NCBI GenBank assembly: GCA_013329925.1
Contig: DUJK01000071.1
Location: forward strand, 1-12,107
Source of the DNA: Candidatus Poseidoniaceae archaeon
Lineage (GTDB): Archaea > Thermoplasmatota > Poseidoniia > Poseidoniales > Poseidoniaceae
Direction of reading: 5' to 3'
DNA: 12,107 bases
Made by a program: the position numbers and the translations under genes. Shown here piece by piece: positions 5,022 through 12,107 of the stretch (its first letter is position 1; each line of letters opens with the position of its first letter). Under the pieces are notes generated by a model. The model did no database searches, had not been told where the DNA came from, and saw only the letters and a program-made list of their open reading frames with translations.

Positions 5022-7058
5022 TTATCCGCTATATTTTTTTCTTGCAAACAGAACAATAATGACCAATGTAATTAGACTAATTGCTGGTATGTTGTATTCT
5101 AAATCAGCGCTAATATTTTGTCCGTTATTAGTCTGTTCTTCCTCGAATCCGATAGTTTCGTCACAACTATCAGGAATTAAGTCATTATCGACATCTATTC
5201 TATCATCAAAACCTTCACACTGGTCAGAAGCATCTCCTACTCCATCTAAATCAGAATCATATGCTTCTGAGGGGTCATCGGGAAACCAATCAAATTCATC
5301 ATCTACGCTATCTCCATCACGATCAATTAATGAATCACAGGCATCTGGAATTGAATCATTATCAATATCAATTGTATCATCAAATCCATCACATAAATCT
5401 TCATTGTTACTAATTCCATCATCGTCGTTATCAATTATCAAATCGCAACCATCGGGTATGGTGTCTAGATCTTCATCAATGCTGTCATTATAGCCAGGGC
5501 AAATATCAACTAAATCATTGAATCCATCATTATCGCTATCATCAATACATCCGTCTCCATCCACGTCATAAGGCAATGAGTCTTGGTCAGGGCATTGATC
5601 ATTCCAGTTCTCAATGTAGTCAATTGGTACTAGTTCTCTACCCTTTAATGCTGGATGATTTCCATCATAGCGAGTAATTTTAAACACCTTGTTACCGTTT
5701 GCCTCGTATATCGAATCACCCTGATTCATGATGCCTAGGTTATTTATCGGACTGATATATTTCCATACTATATTGCCAGTGTAATCTACTTCAATAAAGG
5801 TTCCTTCAACTCCAAATGTAATTAATGTATTACCATTAGATAATCGAGTACTACCTGAAATTATTGGAGAATACATATCAGTACCAATATCCCATGTCCA
5901 GGAGAGATTTTTTGGGCCAAAACTTTGGTTGTTTTCAATGAAATACTTGTTACCATTGACTGGAAGGGTTATGACGTCGACAGACGAATATGATATATCT
6001 CTACCATTGCCATTATTGAAAATCATTAGTTTACCAGCATCAGGATAACCATCTTCAATCCATCTTGCATCATGCTGTGCAAACAATAAACGATCACTCG
6101 AATTTCCTCTACCATAACTTTCAGGGTTGCCATAACGATACAAAATATCGCCTCCCATCCCACTATTTCCGCCTGTGTGTCCTGCTGCTTCGTGAGTGGT
6201 TGTGCTGTGGTCAATGATGTAGATTTCATTGGTATTTCTACATGAAAGTGCTATTTGATCTAGCAAATAGTTGTAATCTATTCCATTACAGTGCAGCCAA
6301 TTCTGTCCAACACCACCAAAATTTATGTCTATTAATTCAGGGTGTTCAGATATAACTCCAAAATTATCTTTGGTATCATCGATATCTTGTATTGTGTGAT
6401 CCCAAAAACTCCACTCCCAGACAATTTCTGCATCGTCAATCCCAACAGGCTTTACTTCTATCACTTTATCTGGCCAAACAGATGTAGTTCCAATAGTTTT
6501 TGAAGACGTATCGCCAAGGATTTTACCTTTTTCTTCTGCTTGTGAGGCATTTTTATATTCCCATGCAATTATCAAAATGTTTCCATTCGGTAATGGCTCT
6601 ACATCATGATGACTACGATATGTTTCTGATGAATAAGTCCAAAACCATTCTAAATCACCGTCCCAAGATATTCGCTCAAATCCACCCATGCTCCCACCAG
6701 CACTAAATTCTCCTGGTTGATTATTGCCAAGATTTACCGGTCTGAGCAAATCCCCATCTTCCAGTAAATAACTAGATAATCCAGTATATCCGCCAGGCGA
6801 AGTCCAAGAATGTACTTCTCTACCATATTGGTCGATTAGATAAGAAGTTTCGGAGGCCATTGGAGAGAATAACGTGTAACCTGCTTGGATAACATCGTTA
6901 CAATAGATTAATCCGACAGTCCATGTTTCATTTCTATTAGCGTCACAAGTTTGTTGTGCAGTATGTGAAATATTTTCATTTTGTACCAATTGATTATGAA
7001 ACTGTACAGTTGAACATAGTATTAGGACCAAGCACATGAGTATGGCTTTGCTCCTCAT
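5022..7058 (-). CDS. Secreted, membrane-anchored arylsulfotransferase-like (ASST) beta-propeller protein with TSP3 calcium repeats
   Basis: A 678-residue surface protein. Residues 1-20 are a signal peptide (MRSKAILMCLVLILCSTV). Residues about 55-470 match the arylsulfotransferase fold, a beta-propeller that in bacteria moves sulfate from one phenol to another without PAPS. Conserved blocks: SHHDVEPLPNGNIL (149-162), WLHCNGIDYN (254-263), SCRNTNEIYIID (272-283), GGDILYRYGNPESY (302-315), FAQHDARW (326-333) and FNNGNGR (347-353). By comparison with what I recall of the E. coli enzyme (His252, His356, Asn358, Arg374, His436), the equivalents are H151, H256, N258, R274 and H329; the 18-residue H-to-R spacing is identical. 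Residues about 488-633 are acidic TSP3-like repeats with paired cysteines. A linker, a membrane helix (655-671) and ARKKYSG close the chain. The substrate is unknown; many distant members are unassigned, so catalysis is inferred. It sits between transketolase and transaldolase. Confidence 0.88.
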   Translation of the reverse strand: MRSKAILMCLVLILCSTVQFHNQLVQNENISHTAQQTCDANRNETWTVGLIYCNDVIQAGYTLFSPMASETSYLIDQYGREVHSWTSPGGYTGLSSYLLEDGDLLRPVNLGNNQPGEFSAGGSMGGFERISWDGDLEWFWTYSSETYRSHHDVEPLPNGNILIIAWEYKNASQAEEKGKILGDTSSKTIGTTSVWPDKVIEVKPVGIDDAEIVWEWSFWDHTIQDIDDTKDNFGVISEHPELIDINFGGVGQNWLHCNGIDYNYLLDQIALSCRNTNEIYIIDHSTTTHEAAGHTGGNSGMGGDILYRYGNPESYGRGNSSDRLLFAQHDARWIEDGYPDAGKLMIFNNGNGRDISYSSVDVITLPVNGNKYFIENNQSFGPKNLSWTWDIGTDMYSPIISGSTRLSNGNTLITFGVEGTFIEVDYTGNIVWKYISPINNLGIMNQGDSIYEANGNKVFKITRYDGNHPALKGRELVPIDYIENWNDQCPDQDSLPYDVDGDGCIDDSDNDGFNDLVDICPGYNDSIDEDLDTIPDGCDLIIDNDDDGISNNEDLCDGFDDTIDIDNDSIPDACDSLIDRDGDSVDDEFDWFPDDPSEAYDSDLDGVGDASDQCEGFDDRIDVDNDLIPDSCDETIGFEEEQTNNGQNISADLEYNIPAISLITLVIIVLFARKKYSG
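5160..5507 (-). repeat. TSP3-type calcium-binding repeats with three matching Cys-pair modules
   Basis: Within the sulfotransferase-like protein a 22-residue module recurs at 518-539, 554-575 and 612-633. The consensus is D-x-C-x-G-[YF]-[ND]-D-x-I-D-x-D-x-D-x-I-P-D-x-C-D. In each copy the two Cys are exactly 18 residues apart (520/538, 556/574, 614/632), consistent with one disulfide per module. The Asp spacing is that of thrombospondin type 3 repeats, which wrap calcium ions. Similar DxDGD stretches (499-511, 577-590, 600-609) lie around and between the modules. The repeat probably forms a rigid, calcium-stiffened stalk between the propeller and the membrane anchor. Confidence 0.85.
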
Positions 7059-7083
7059 AAATAATCTGTAAGCACTATGGTAT

Positions 7084-8022
7084 TCATTTCTTGCGATTAA
7101 TTGCTCTAATGGCAGCAGATACTATATGTGGTGATGAGATTTCCATCAATTCAAGCATTTCATCTGCTTGTCCTGATTCACCAAATCGATCTTTTACTCC
7201 CACTCTTTCTAGCGGTGTGGGGATATTCGAACTCAGGAATTCCGCCACTGCGCCACCCAAGCCGCCAATGATATTGTGGTCCTCAGCGGTTACAATAGTC
7301 CCACAGGATTTTGCCACTTTTGTGATTAATTCTTCATCTAGTGGTTTGATGGTGTGCATATCAATTACAGTTGCAGAAATTCCTTGCGATGTCAACTGTT
7401 CTGCAGCCTTCATAGACTCAGAAACCATTACTCCGCAAGCAATTATTGCGACATCTGTTCCCTCTTGAAGTACCACCCCTTTACCAATTTCTATCTCAGA
7501 TTCTCTACCATCATACATAACTGGAGTTTTATTTCTTGCAGTTCTAGTGTATGATGGTTGGGACAAATCAGCCAATTGTATTGTTAATAATCGAGTGCTA
7601 ACATCATCACAAGGATGTAATACTACCACATTGGGTAGAGTTCTAAAAATAGCTAAATCCTCAATAGATTGAGCGGATGAACCGTCGGTTCCAGTGTGGG
7701 TCCCGCCATGGCTGCCACACAAATGCACTGCTAGGTTTGGTCTGGCAACTCCGTTTCTCATTTGTTCAAATGCCCGTTCGGTGAATATCGCAAATGTGCT
7801 AGCAAATGGTATGAAACCAGATGACGCTAAACCAGCCGCAGTCAAGAGCATATTTTGTTCACCAATTCCACAAGAAATTGTTCTCTCTGGAAATTGCTTC
7901 CTAAAGTGAAGTGATTTAGTTGATTTACCTAAATCTGCTTCTAACACCACTACCTTCTCATTTACTGCCAAGTCAAGTAACGCCTGACCATAACCATCTC
8001 TAGTTGCCGCCATTCTACTCAA
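7084..8022 (-). CDS. Transketolase, C-terminal half (pyrimidine-binding and C-terminal domains)
   Basis: Second polypeptide of a split transketolase, which moves two-carbon ketol units between sugar phosphates with thiamine diphosphate. The 312 residues hold the pyrimidine-binding domain, with the cofactor-activating Glu55 in SCGIGEQNML, then SHGGTHTGTDGSSAQSIEDLA (104-124) and the LHPCDD segment, followed by the C-terminal domain (about 185-312, starting near GKGVVL, with TVIDMHTIKPLD and EDHNIIGGLGGAVAEFL). Start choice: TTG at 8022 overlaps the stop of the N-half as TTGA and has GAGGTGG (8027-8033) four bases upstream. An ATG at 8013 would give 309 residues but leaves the Shine-Dalgarno sequence about 13 bases away. 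Either way the halves are translationally linked and must form a complex to be active. The sulfotransferase-like gene follows after 25 bases. Confidence 0.95.
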   Translation of the reverse strand: MSRMAATRDGYGQALLDLAVNEKVVVLEADLGKSTKSLHFRKQFPERTISCGIGEQNMLLTAAGLASSGFIPFASTFAIFTERAFEQMRNGVARPNLAVHLCGSHGGTHTGTDGSSAQSIEDLAIFRTLPNVVVLHPCDDVSTRLLTIQLADLSQPSYTRTARNKTPVMYDGRESEIEIGKGVVLQEGTDVAIIACGVMVSESMKAAEQLTSQGISATVIDMHTIKPLDEELITKVAKSCGTIVTAEDHNIIGGLGGAVAEFLSSNIPTPLERVGVKDRFGESGQADEMLELMEISSPHIVSAAIRAINRKK

Positions 8023-8846
8023 TTTACCACCTCGCCTAGTTCAGCCATAGCAACAGCAAATTGTTCATCATTAGGTGCGGCACCGTGGAATGATGGGTTG
8101 TCTTCCATGTATGATACACCCTTACCTTTAACAGTATGAGCAATTAGAATTGCGGGATTATCATTGGTATTTTTTAAGAAATCCAAACCTTCAACAATCT
8201 CATCCATATCATGGCCATTGATTTCTTTCACTGACCAACCAAATGCTTTCCATTTTGCTGGAATATCAAACATTCTCATTTGAGTTTCGCAGAAGTCATC
8301 ATTTTGGATTCTATTTCGATCTAATATCACCTTCAAATTACCCAATTCATGATGTTTGGCTGCCATTGCGGCTTCCCAGACACTACCTTCTTGAATTTCT
8401 CCATCTCCTAGCATAACGAAAATTTGTCTTTCGCTGCCCTTCAGTCTACCAGAAATTGCACAACCCATCCCAAAAGATAGGCCCATGCCTAGCGAGCCTG
8501 CGGAAAAGTCGACGCCTGGGCACCACTTCATGTCAACGTGGCCTTGACAAACGCCGCCAAGTACACGATATGATTCGAGGTCCTGCTTGGAGATAAATCC
8601 CATCTCGGCTAAGATTGCGTACATCCCGGGTGATGCATGACCTTTTGATAGAATAAACCGATCTCTATCTTCCCAATCTGGCGAACCGGGTTTAACTCTC
8701 AAATAATTTGCATACAGTGCCGCAATTAAATCAATTTCTGAGAGTGAACCCCCAGGGTGACCTGCTTGAGCCCTGTATACCATTTTTACAATCTCTACAC
8801 GACATTTTCTAGCGAGTTCTTGGAGTTCTGTTGACGACATTGACAT
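8019..8846 (-). CDS. Transketolase, N-terminal half (diphosphate-binding domain)
   Basis: First polypeptide of the split transketolase; it binds the diphosphate and Mg2+ of thiamine diphosphate. The 275 residues include AQAGHPGGSLSEID (26-39, His30), RFILSKGHASPGMYA (63-77, His70), the SAGSLGMGLSFGMG glycine loop (115-128), the cofactor/metal motif GDGEIQEGS (147-155) ending in LDRNRIQND (175-183), and the late substrate-site motifs VKGKGVSYME (239-248) and PSFHGAAP (251-258). Length and domain limits match archaeal split transketolases. The start is ATG at 8846; a second ATG two codons later (8840) is possible. No strong ribosome site is visible, but a 15-base dyad lies just upstream. It is probably the first gene of a unit running through the C-half, the sulfotransferase-like gene and transaldolase, since the upstream OPT gene is separated by 61 bases. 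Confidence 0.95.
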   Translation of the reverse strand: MSMSSTELQELARKCRVEIVKMVYRAQAGHPGGSLSEIDLIAALYANYLRVKPGSPDWEDRDRFILSKGHASPGMYAILAEMGFISKQDLESYRVLGGVCQGHVDMKWCPGVDFSAGSLGMGLSFGMGCAISGRLKGSERQIFVMLGDGEIQEGSVWEAAMAAKHHELGNLKVILDRNRIQNDDFCETQMRMFDIPAKWKAFGWSVKEINGHDMDEIVEGLDFLKNTNDNPAILIAHTVKGKGVSYMEDNPSFHGAAPNDEQFAVAMAELGEVVN

Positions 8847-8851
8847 AGTAC

Positions 8852-8866
8852 GACCAATTATTGGTC
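8852..8866. promoter_or_regulatory. Perfect 15-base dyad (candidate operator) upstream of transketolase
   Basis: GACCAAT-T-ATTGGTC, with 7-base perfect arms around one central base, lies five bases before the transketolase start codon. A one-base loop is too small for a stable RNA hairpin of this length, so a protein-binding DNA site fits better than a terminator or riboswitch. On the minus strand a possible BRE/TATA-like CCGAAATAAT lies at 8898-8907. A transcription start about 25 bases downstream of it would put the dyad just inside the leader, a repressor-like position. The promoter part of this reading is weak. Confidence 0.5.
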
Positions 8867-8907
8867 AATCAAGACATCCTTTGATGGTTGTGTTTGGATT
8901 ATTTCGG

Positions 8908-10953
8908 TTATTTTCCAGTTTTCATCATGCTAACAACCTTATTCAATACATCCTTCAGTACAGTATAAAACTCTTTTAACAGGTTACCATTGTTGGGTAA
9001 TGAACGTGTTGCTAGCCATAAAAATACCAGAGTAAACCAACCAAAGAAAATCAGTGATAGAGAATTATTCAAGGTGCCGGTACTGAATATACCAGCAAGA
9101 TCAATTTTTAGTACAATCAGAAGTGCTACAAGTACTCCAAGTATCGATTCACCAGCAATAAATCCTGCACCAATTAACACACCTCTATTTTCCACATCTT
9201 TGGCAGCGCTAATGGCTTCTTTAGATGGTTTATCACGTAGTTCTCCATCAATTCTTAAGTGCGCACTTCTAAATGCGAAGTACGATAAAATTCCACCAAG
9301 CATAATTGGCACAGATAGGCTTAGCGGGAGGTATATACCAATTGCCACGCTCATTACTGGCATTTTAAGCCATATCAATACACAAGCTATTACAACACCA
9401 AGAAGAATCATTTGAACATTCATATCTCCAACAAATGCACCTCTTACAATATCTCCGATTAATTCTGCTTGAGGTGCTATAAGCGCATTTTCACAACTTC
9501 TGCCGGTCGCTGCAGCCTCTCTTAGACAAGCTGTTTTAGTAATTCCAAATGCATCGTGTAATAACTTCAAAGTTGGACCAATTACTAGAGCCCCAGTTAT
9601 AACTCCAATTATCTCTGCAGTTTGTTGAACTTTTGGCGTTGCGCCAACCATGTGACCAGTTTTCAAATCTTGCATCACATCTCCAGCAATCGCTGCAGAA
9701 GAAGCAACAATAGACGCAATTAGCATGGTTGCTAACATTAGTGTTGGAGTAGAAAGGCCAAGCATGAGGTCACCGATAATCCATACTAGCGCTACTGTGA
9801 ATAATAGTGTGGCAATTGTCATTCCTGATACAGGAGAGTTTGAAGAACCAACAACACCTGCGATGTAACCTGCTACTGCAGCGAAGAAGAATGCGGCAAC
9901 TGCAAGAAATGCGGCACCAGCGATGGCCAACACCAACGATTCAGTTTTCCACCAATAAAATAACATAGTCACAATAACGATAACACCACAAAATGACAAT
10001 ACAAAATTCATTGGAAGGTCGATTTCGGTTCGTAACAACTCTTCATCACTATTTGTTGAGGGTTTTATGGCTTTTGAAATTCCATTGATGATACTCTTAC
10101 GCATTGACCACAGCGTGTAAAGTCCTCCAATAACCATTGCACCAACCCCTGCATAACGAATTTGAGTTGCCCAAAGAGTTTCGAATTGGTCTAATGATGA
10201 AGATTCTGGTCCCCAACCATTGATTAGTCCGTATAGAGGTGTCAAAATTCCAAAACCAAGAACTCCTCCTAAGAATATGAATGAAGCAATTCGTATACCA
10301 ACAATGTATCCTACTGATAACAGAGCAACAGATAAGTCCATACCAGCGTAGAGTTTTGTGCCGATAAAATCAACAACTCCGTCTACCTTGTGGTGAGTGG
10401 CTTCGAAACCCTTCACTACCAAACCATATATTGCGCCAATGCCCAAGGCATATAAGATCGCTTGAGAACCTTCTCCACCTTCTTCTCCAGCTACCAACAC
10501 TTCACGGCAAGCAACACCTTCAGGATATGGTAGTGCTTCCTCTACAATAAATAATCTTCTTAGCGCGATAGTAAACATTGTACCCATTAATCCACCAAGC
10601 AAGGCTATGATTGTAGTTTCCAATAATTGAATTTCATCCCAAAGATTTGGAATTACTAACAAAGCAGGTACGGTAAATATTACTCCAGCAGCCAGTGATT
10701 CACCAGCACTGGCCATTGTTTGCACTGCATTATTTTCTAGAATAGTTACTTCCTTGAATAGTGAGCGAAGAATAATCATTGACATCACAGCAGCGGGAAT
10801 ACTTGCAGATACAGTCATTCCCGCATAAAGCCCTAGATAGGCATTGGCTGCTGTCATTAATATTCCAAGAAGAATCCCGACTACTACAACTCTAACAGTT
10901 AATTCTAGTGGTGACTCTGATGCTGGGATGTATGGCTCACCGTGCACCGACAT
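8908..10953 (-). CDS. OPT-family oligopeptide (or metal-chelate) transporter
   Basis: A polytopic inner-membrane carrier of the OPT superfamily, which includes oligopeptide and metal-siderophore (yellow-stripe) transporters driven by ion symport. The 681 residues are hydrophobic nearly throughout, with some 14-16 likely membrane helices. Family blocks visible are GEPYIPA at the N-terminus, NAYLGLYAGMTVSASIP (37-53), QTMASAGESLAAG (78-90), EEALPYPEGVACREVLVAG (138-156), the internal QDLKTGHMVGATPKVQQ segment and, near the C-terminus, GFIAGESILGVL. These are features of the prokaryotic OPT subfamily. The start is ATG at 10953, giving a short hydrophilic N-terminus; no Shine-Dalgarno sequence is evident. 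The substrate cannot be read from sequence: peptides are the default guess for a protein-degrading marine heterotroph, iron chelates the alternative. It is divergent from the P-type ATPase and 61 bases upstream of the transketolase unit. Confidence 0.92.
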   Translation of the reverse strand: MSVHGEPYIPASESPLELTVRVVVVGILLGILMTAANAYLGLYAGMTVSASIPAAVMSMIILRSLFKEVTILENNAVQTMASAGESLAAGVIFTVPALLVIPNLWDEIQLLETTIIALLGGLMGTMFTIALRRLFIVEEALPYPEGVACREVLVAGEEGGEGSQAILYALGIGAIYGLVVKGFEATHHKVDGVVDFIGTKLYAGMDLSVALLSVGYIVGIRIASFIFLGGVLGFGILTPLYGLINGWGPESSSLDQFETLWATQIRYAGVGAMVIGGLYTLWSMRKSIINGISKAIKPSTNSDEELLRTEIDLPMNFVLSFCGVIVIVTMLFYWWKTESLVLAIAGAAFLAVAAFFFAAVAGYIAGVVGSSNSPVSGMTIATLLFTVALVWIIGDLMLGLSTPTLMLATMLIASIVASSAAIAGDVMQDLKTGHMVGATPKVQQTAEIIGVITGALVIGPTLKLLHDAFGITKTACLREAAATGRSCENALIAPQAELIGDIVRGAFVGDMNVQMILLGVVIACVLIWLKMPVMSVAIGIYLPLSLSVPIMLGGILSYFAFRSAHLRIDGELRDKPSKEAISAAKDVENRGVLIGAGFIAGESILGVLVALLIVLKIDLAGIFSTGTLNNSLSLIFFGWFTLVFLWLATRSLPNNGNLLKEFYTVLKDVLNKVVSMMKTGK

Positions 10954-11062
10954 GGCTGGGCTAAATATTTCTGATTGTTCAAAACATCGCTCAAATTAAT
11001 GGGATAACCACCATCATAATGATAAACGAATTAATCGTCGTTTGTTAAAGGAAGGGCTTTTT
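10954..11062. promoter_or_regulatory. Divergent intergenic region between OPT transporter and P-type ATPase
   Basis: A 109-base AT-rich spacer that must hold promoters for both flanking transporter genes. Visible elements are an AAATATTT palindrome (10963-10970) close to the OPT start; AATTAAT twice (10994-11000 and 11029-11035), 35 bases apart; and AAAGGAAGGG (11047-11056), a ribosome site for the ATPase. I cannot assign TATA/BRE boxes with confidence. Shared regulation of the two transporters is possible but unproven. Confidence 0.4.
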
Positions 11063-12107
11063 TTGGACGAAAATCATCATTCTATGTCGACAGATGAGGT
11101 AATGAAAAAGTTGGAAGTCAATCGTTCAGGTTTGAGTCAATCAGAAGTTATCAAAAGAAGAGATCTCCATGGTGAAAACAAATTATCAGAACCTGACAGA
11201 GTTCCTGGTTGGAAGAGATTTTTATCACAATATAATGATCCTCTAAATTATTTACTCATTGGCGCTGCTATAGTGGCTTTACTGATACATCCAGATGAAC
11301 CAGGAGATGCTATTTTTATCTTCATGGTTTTGACCGCAAACGCATATTTTGGGTACTGGCAGGAAGGTCAAGCAGAACAAGCTATGGAATCATTGAAAAA
11401 AATGTCAGTTTCTCAATGTGTGGTTGTGAGGGATGAGACTGACATTGAAATTCCCACCTTAGATTTGGTCCCTGGTGACATAGTAAACTTATACGAAGGT
11501 TTGAATGTACCAGCAGATATACGAATTTTAGACTCTTATCAATGTAAAGTTGATGAATCAGCACTAACAGGTGAATCAATAACCGTTCTAAAAAATCCAG
11601 AGCAATTAGAACCCAGTACCCTGTTAGCAGATAGAAAAAATATGGCATTTATGGGTACATGTGTTGCTTCTGGCAGGGCCATTGGAGTTGTAGTTACAAC
11701 AGGAATGAATACCCAACTAGGTAAGATTGCAAGTGATATTGCAGGTTCAGATACTCCAAAAACCCCACTAGAATTAAAATTAGAATCTCTTGGGAAATTT
11801 TTGGGTTTTATAGCACTAATTGTTGCATTTCTACTGGTTTCCATTGAAATGATAATTGCCTATGGCGATGTTGACGTGGATATTTGGGAAGCAGCAGTAG
11901 ACCAGTTCATAATCGCTATTGCTATATTTGTGGCAATTGTACCTGAGGGTTTACCGATAATTCTGGTAATAACACTGGCTCTTGGAATGAGGAATATGGC
12001 TCAACATAAGGCCATAATTCGAAGAATGAAGGCAGTAGAAACACTTGGTTCAACAACAGTAATTTGTTCCGATAAAACAGGTACTTTAACTAAGAATCAA
12101 ATGACTG
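11063..12107 (+). CDS. P2-type cation-transporting ATPase, N-terminal part, 3' end outside window
   Basis: A membrane pump that moves cations using ATP through a phospho-aspartate intermediate. 348 codons are present. In order: the cytoplasmic N-terminal cation-ATPase domain (HHSMSTDEVMKKLEVNRSGL), M1-M2 with ANAYFGYWQEGQAEQAMESL, the actuator domain with VDESALTGES (TGES from residue 169), M3-M4 with the ion-site motif VPEGLP (P294 starts PEGLP), and the phosphorylation site SDKTGTLTKNQMT (D337). PEGLP and the N-terminal domain place it in the P2 group (Ca2+-, Na+/K+- or H+/K+-like) and not among P1B heavy-metal pumps or MgtA-type P3B pumps. The ion cannot be decided without M5-M6, which lie beyond the window. 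I chose TTG at 11063 because AAAGGAAGGG lies six bases upstream and the family N-terminus (His-x-x-Ser-x-x-Glu-Val) begins before the ATG at 11084; that ATG is the alternative. Confidence 0.94.
   Translation, partial: MDENHHSMSTDEVMKKLEVNRSGLSQSEVIKRRDLHGENKLSEPDRVPGWKRFLSQYNDPLNYLLIGAAIVALLIHPDEPGDAIFIFMVLTANAYFGYWQEGQAEQAMESLKKMSVSQCVVVRDETDIEIPTLDLVPGDIVNLYEGLNVPADIRILDSYQCKVDESALTGESITVLKNPEQLEPSTLLADRKNMAFMGTCVASGRAIGVVVTTGMNTQLGKIASDIAGSDTPKTPLELKLESLGKFLGFIALIVAFLLVSIEMIIAYGDVDVDIWEAAVDQFIIAIAIFVAIVPEGLPIILVITLALGMRNMAQHKAIIRRMKAVETLGSTTVICSDKTGTLTKNQMT

Noticed and set aside
4744..5493. A 249-codon plus-strand open frame rich in Ser, antisense to transaldolase and the TSP3 region
   Set aside because: Its Ser/Ile/Asn-rich composition is the complement of Asp-rich TSP3 codons and of the tal gene; it spans two clearly real genes, has no recognisable motif, and looks like a shadow.
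7084..8846. Transketolase split as a sign of frameshift or pseudogene
   Set aside because: The break is at the domain boundary, each half has its own start, and a four-base overlap with a ribosome site is present; split transketolases are normal in archaea.
11058..11064. Run of seven T as a possible terminator
   Set aside because: It sits between a ribosome site and the ATPase start, with no plus-strand gene ending upstream and no stem before it.
11382..11844. Minus-strand open frames antisense to the P-type ATPase
   Set aside because: The plus-strand frame holds TGES, PEGLP and DKTGT motifs and is uninterrupted to the window end; the antisense frames have no family signal.
1..12107. CRISPR array, integrase/attachment site, tRNA genes, defence islands
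   Set aside because: No direct-repeat/spacer pattern, recombinase motifs, cloverleaf sequences or nuclease/methylase genes were seen; gaps between genes are all about 110 bases or less.

Overview
The window looks like a stretch of an archaeal chromosome, most likely a marine Thermoplasmatota/Euryarchaeota relative (Marine Group II or III, 'Poseidoniia'-like). This is inferred from five things. The prolyl-tRNA synthetase is archaeal-type, with the 'TTYGMSER' and 'HHYRDQW' variants I associate with euryarchaea and a C-terminal Tyr. Transketolase is split into two genes. The transaldolase is the short MipB/TalC type. An SRP54 homologue is present. There is a secreted enzyme carrying acidic thrombospondin-type-3 (TSP3) calcium repeats and a C-terminal membrane anchor. 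The DNA is AT-rich and gene-dense: the largest gap between genes is about 110 bases, and I see no tRNA, rRNA, CRISPR, insertion sequence or phage signal.

Layout: the 3' part of srp54 (1-729, plus strand) converges, with one base between stop codons, on a run of minus-strand genes occupying 731-10953. In transcription order (right to left) these are an OPT-family transporter; transketolase N-half; transketolase C-half; a secreted arylsulfotransferase-like beta-propeller protein; transaldolase; a two-TM membrane protein; a three-TM small membrane protein; prolyl-tRNA synthetase; and a long A/E/K-rich coiled-coil protein. At the right edge a P2-type cation-transporting ATPase (11063 onward, plus strand, cut by the window end) diverges from the OPT gene across a 109-base intergenic region.

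The two transketolase halves and transaldolase together make up the carbon-shuffling core of the non-oxidative pentose phosphate pathway and are very probably co-transcribed. The surprise is the secreted, Ca-repeat-bearing, membrane-anchored arylsulfotransferase-like protein sitting between them with gaps of only 25-30 bases; its five expected catalytic residues all appear to be present. A perfect 15-base dyad lies 5 bases upstream of the transketolase start, and an 8+8 base inverted repeat lies right after transaldolase. These are the two best regulatory candidates, and they bracket the sugar-phosphate/sulfotransferase group.

Most of the window is ordinary core metabolism and translation. 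The parts worth a second look are the sulfotransferase-like gene and its context, the two dyads, the uncharacterised coiled-coil and small membrane proteins, and the similar C-terminal anchors on two membrane/surface proteins.
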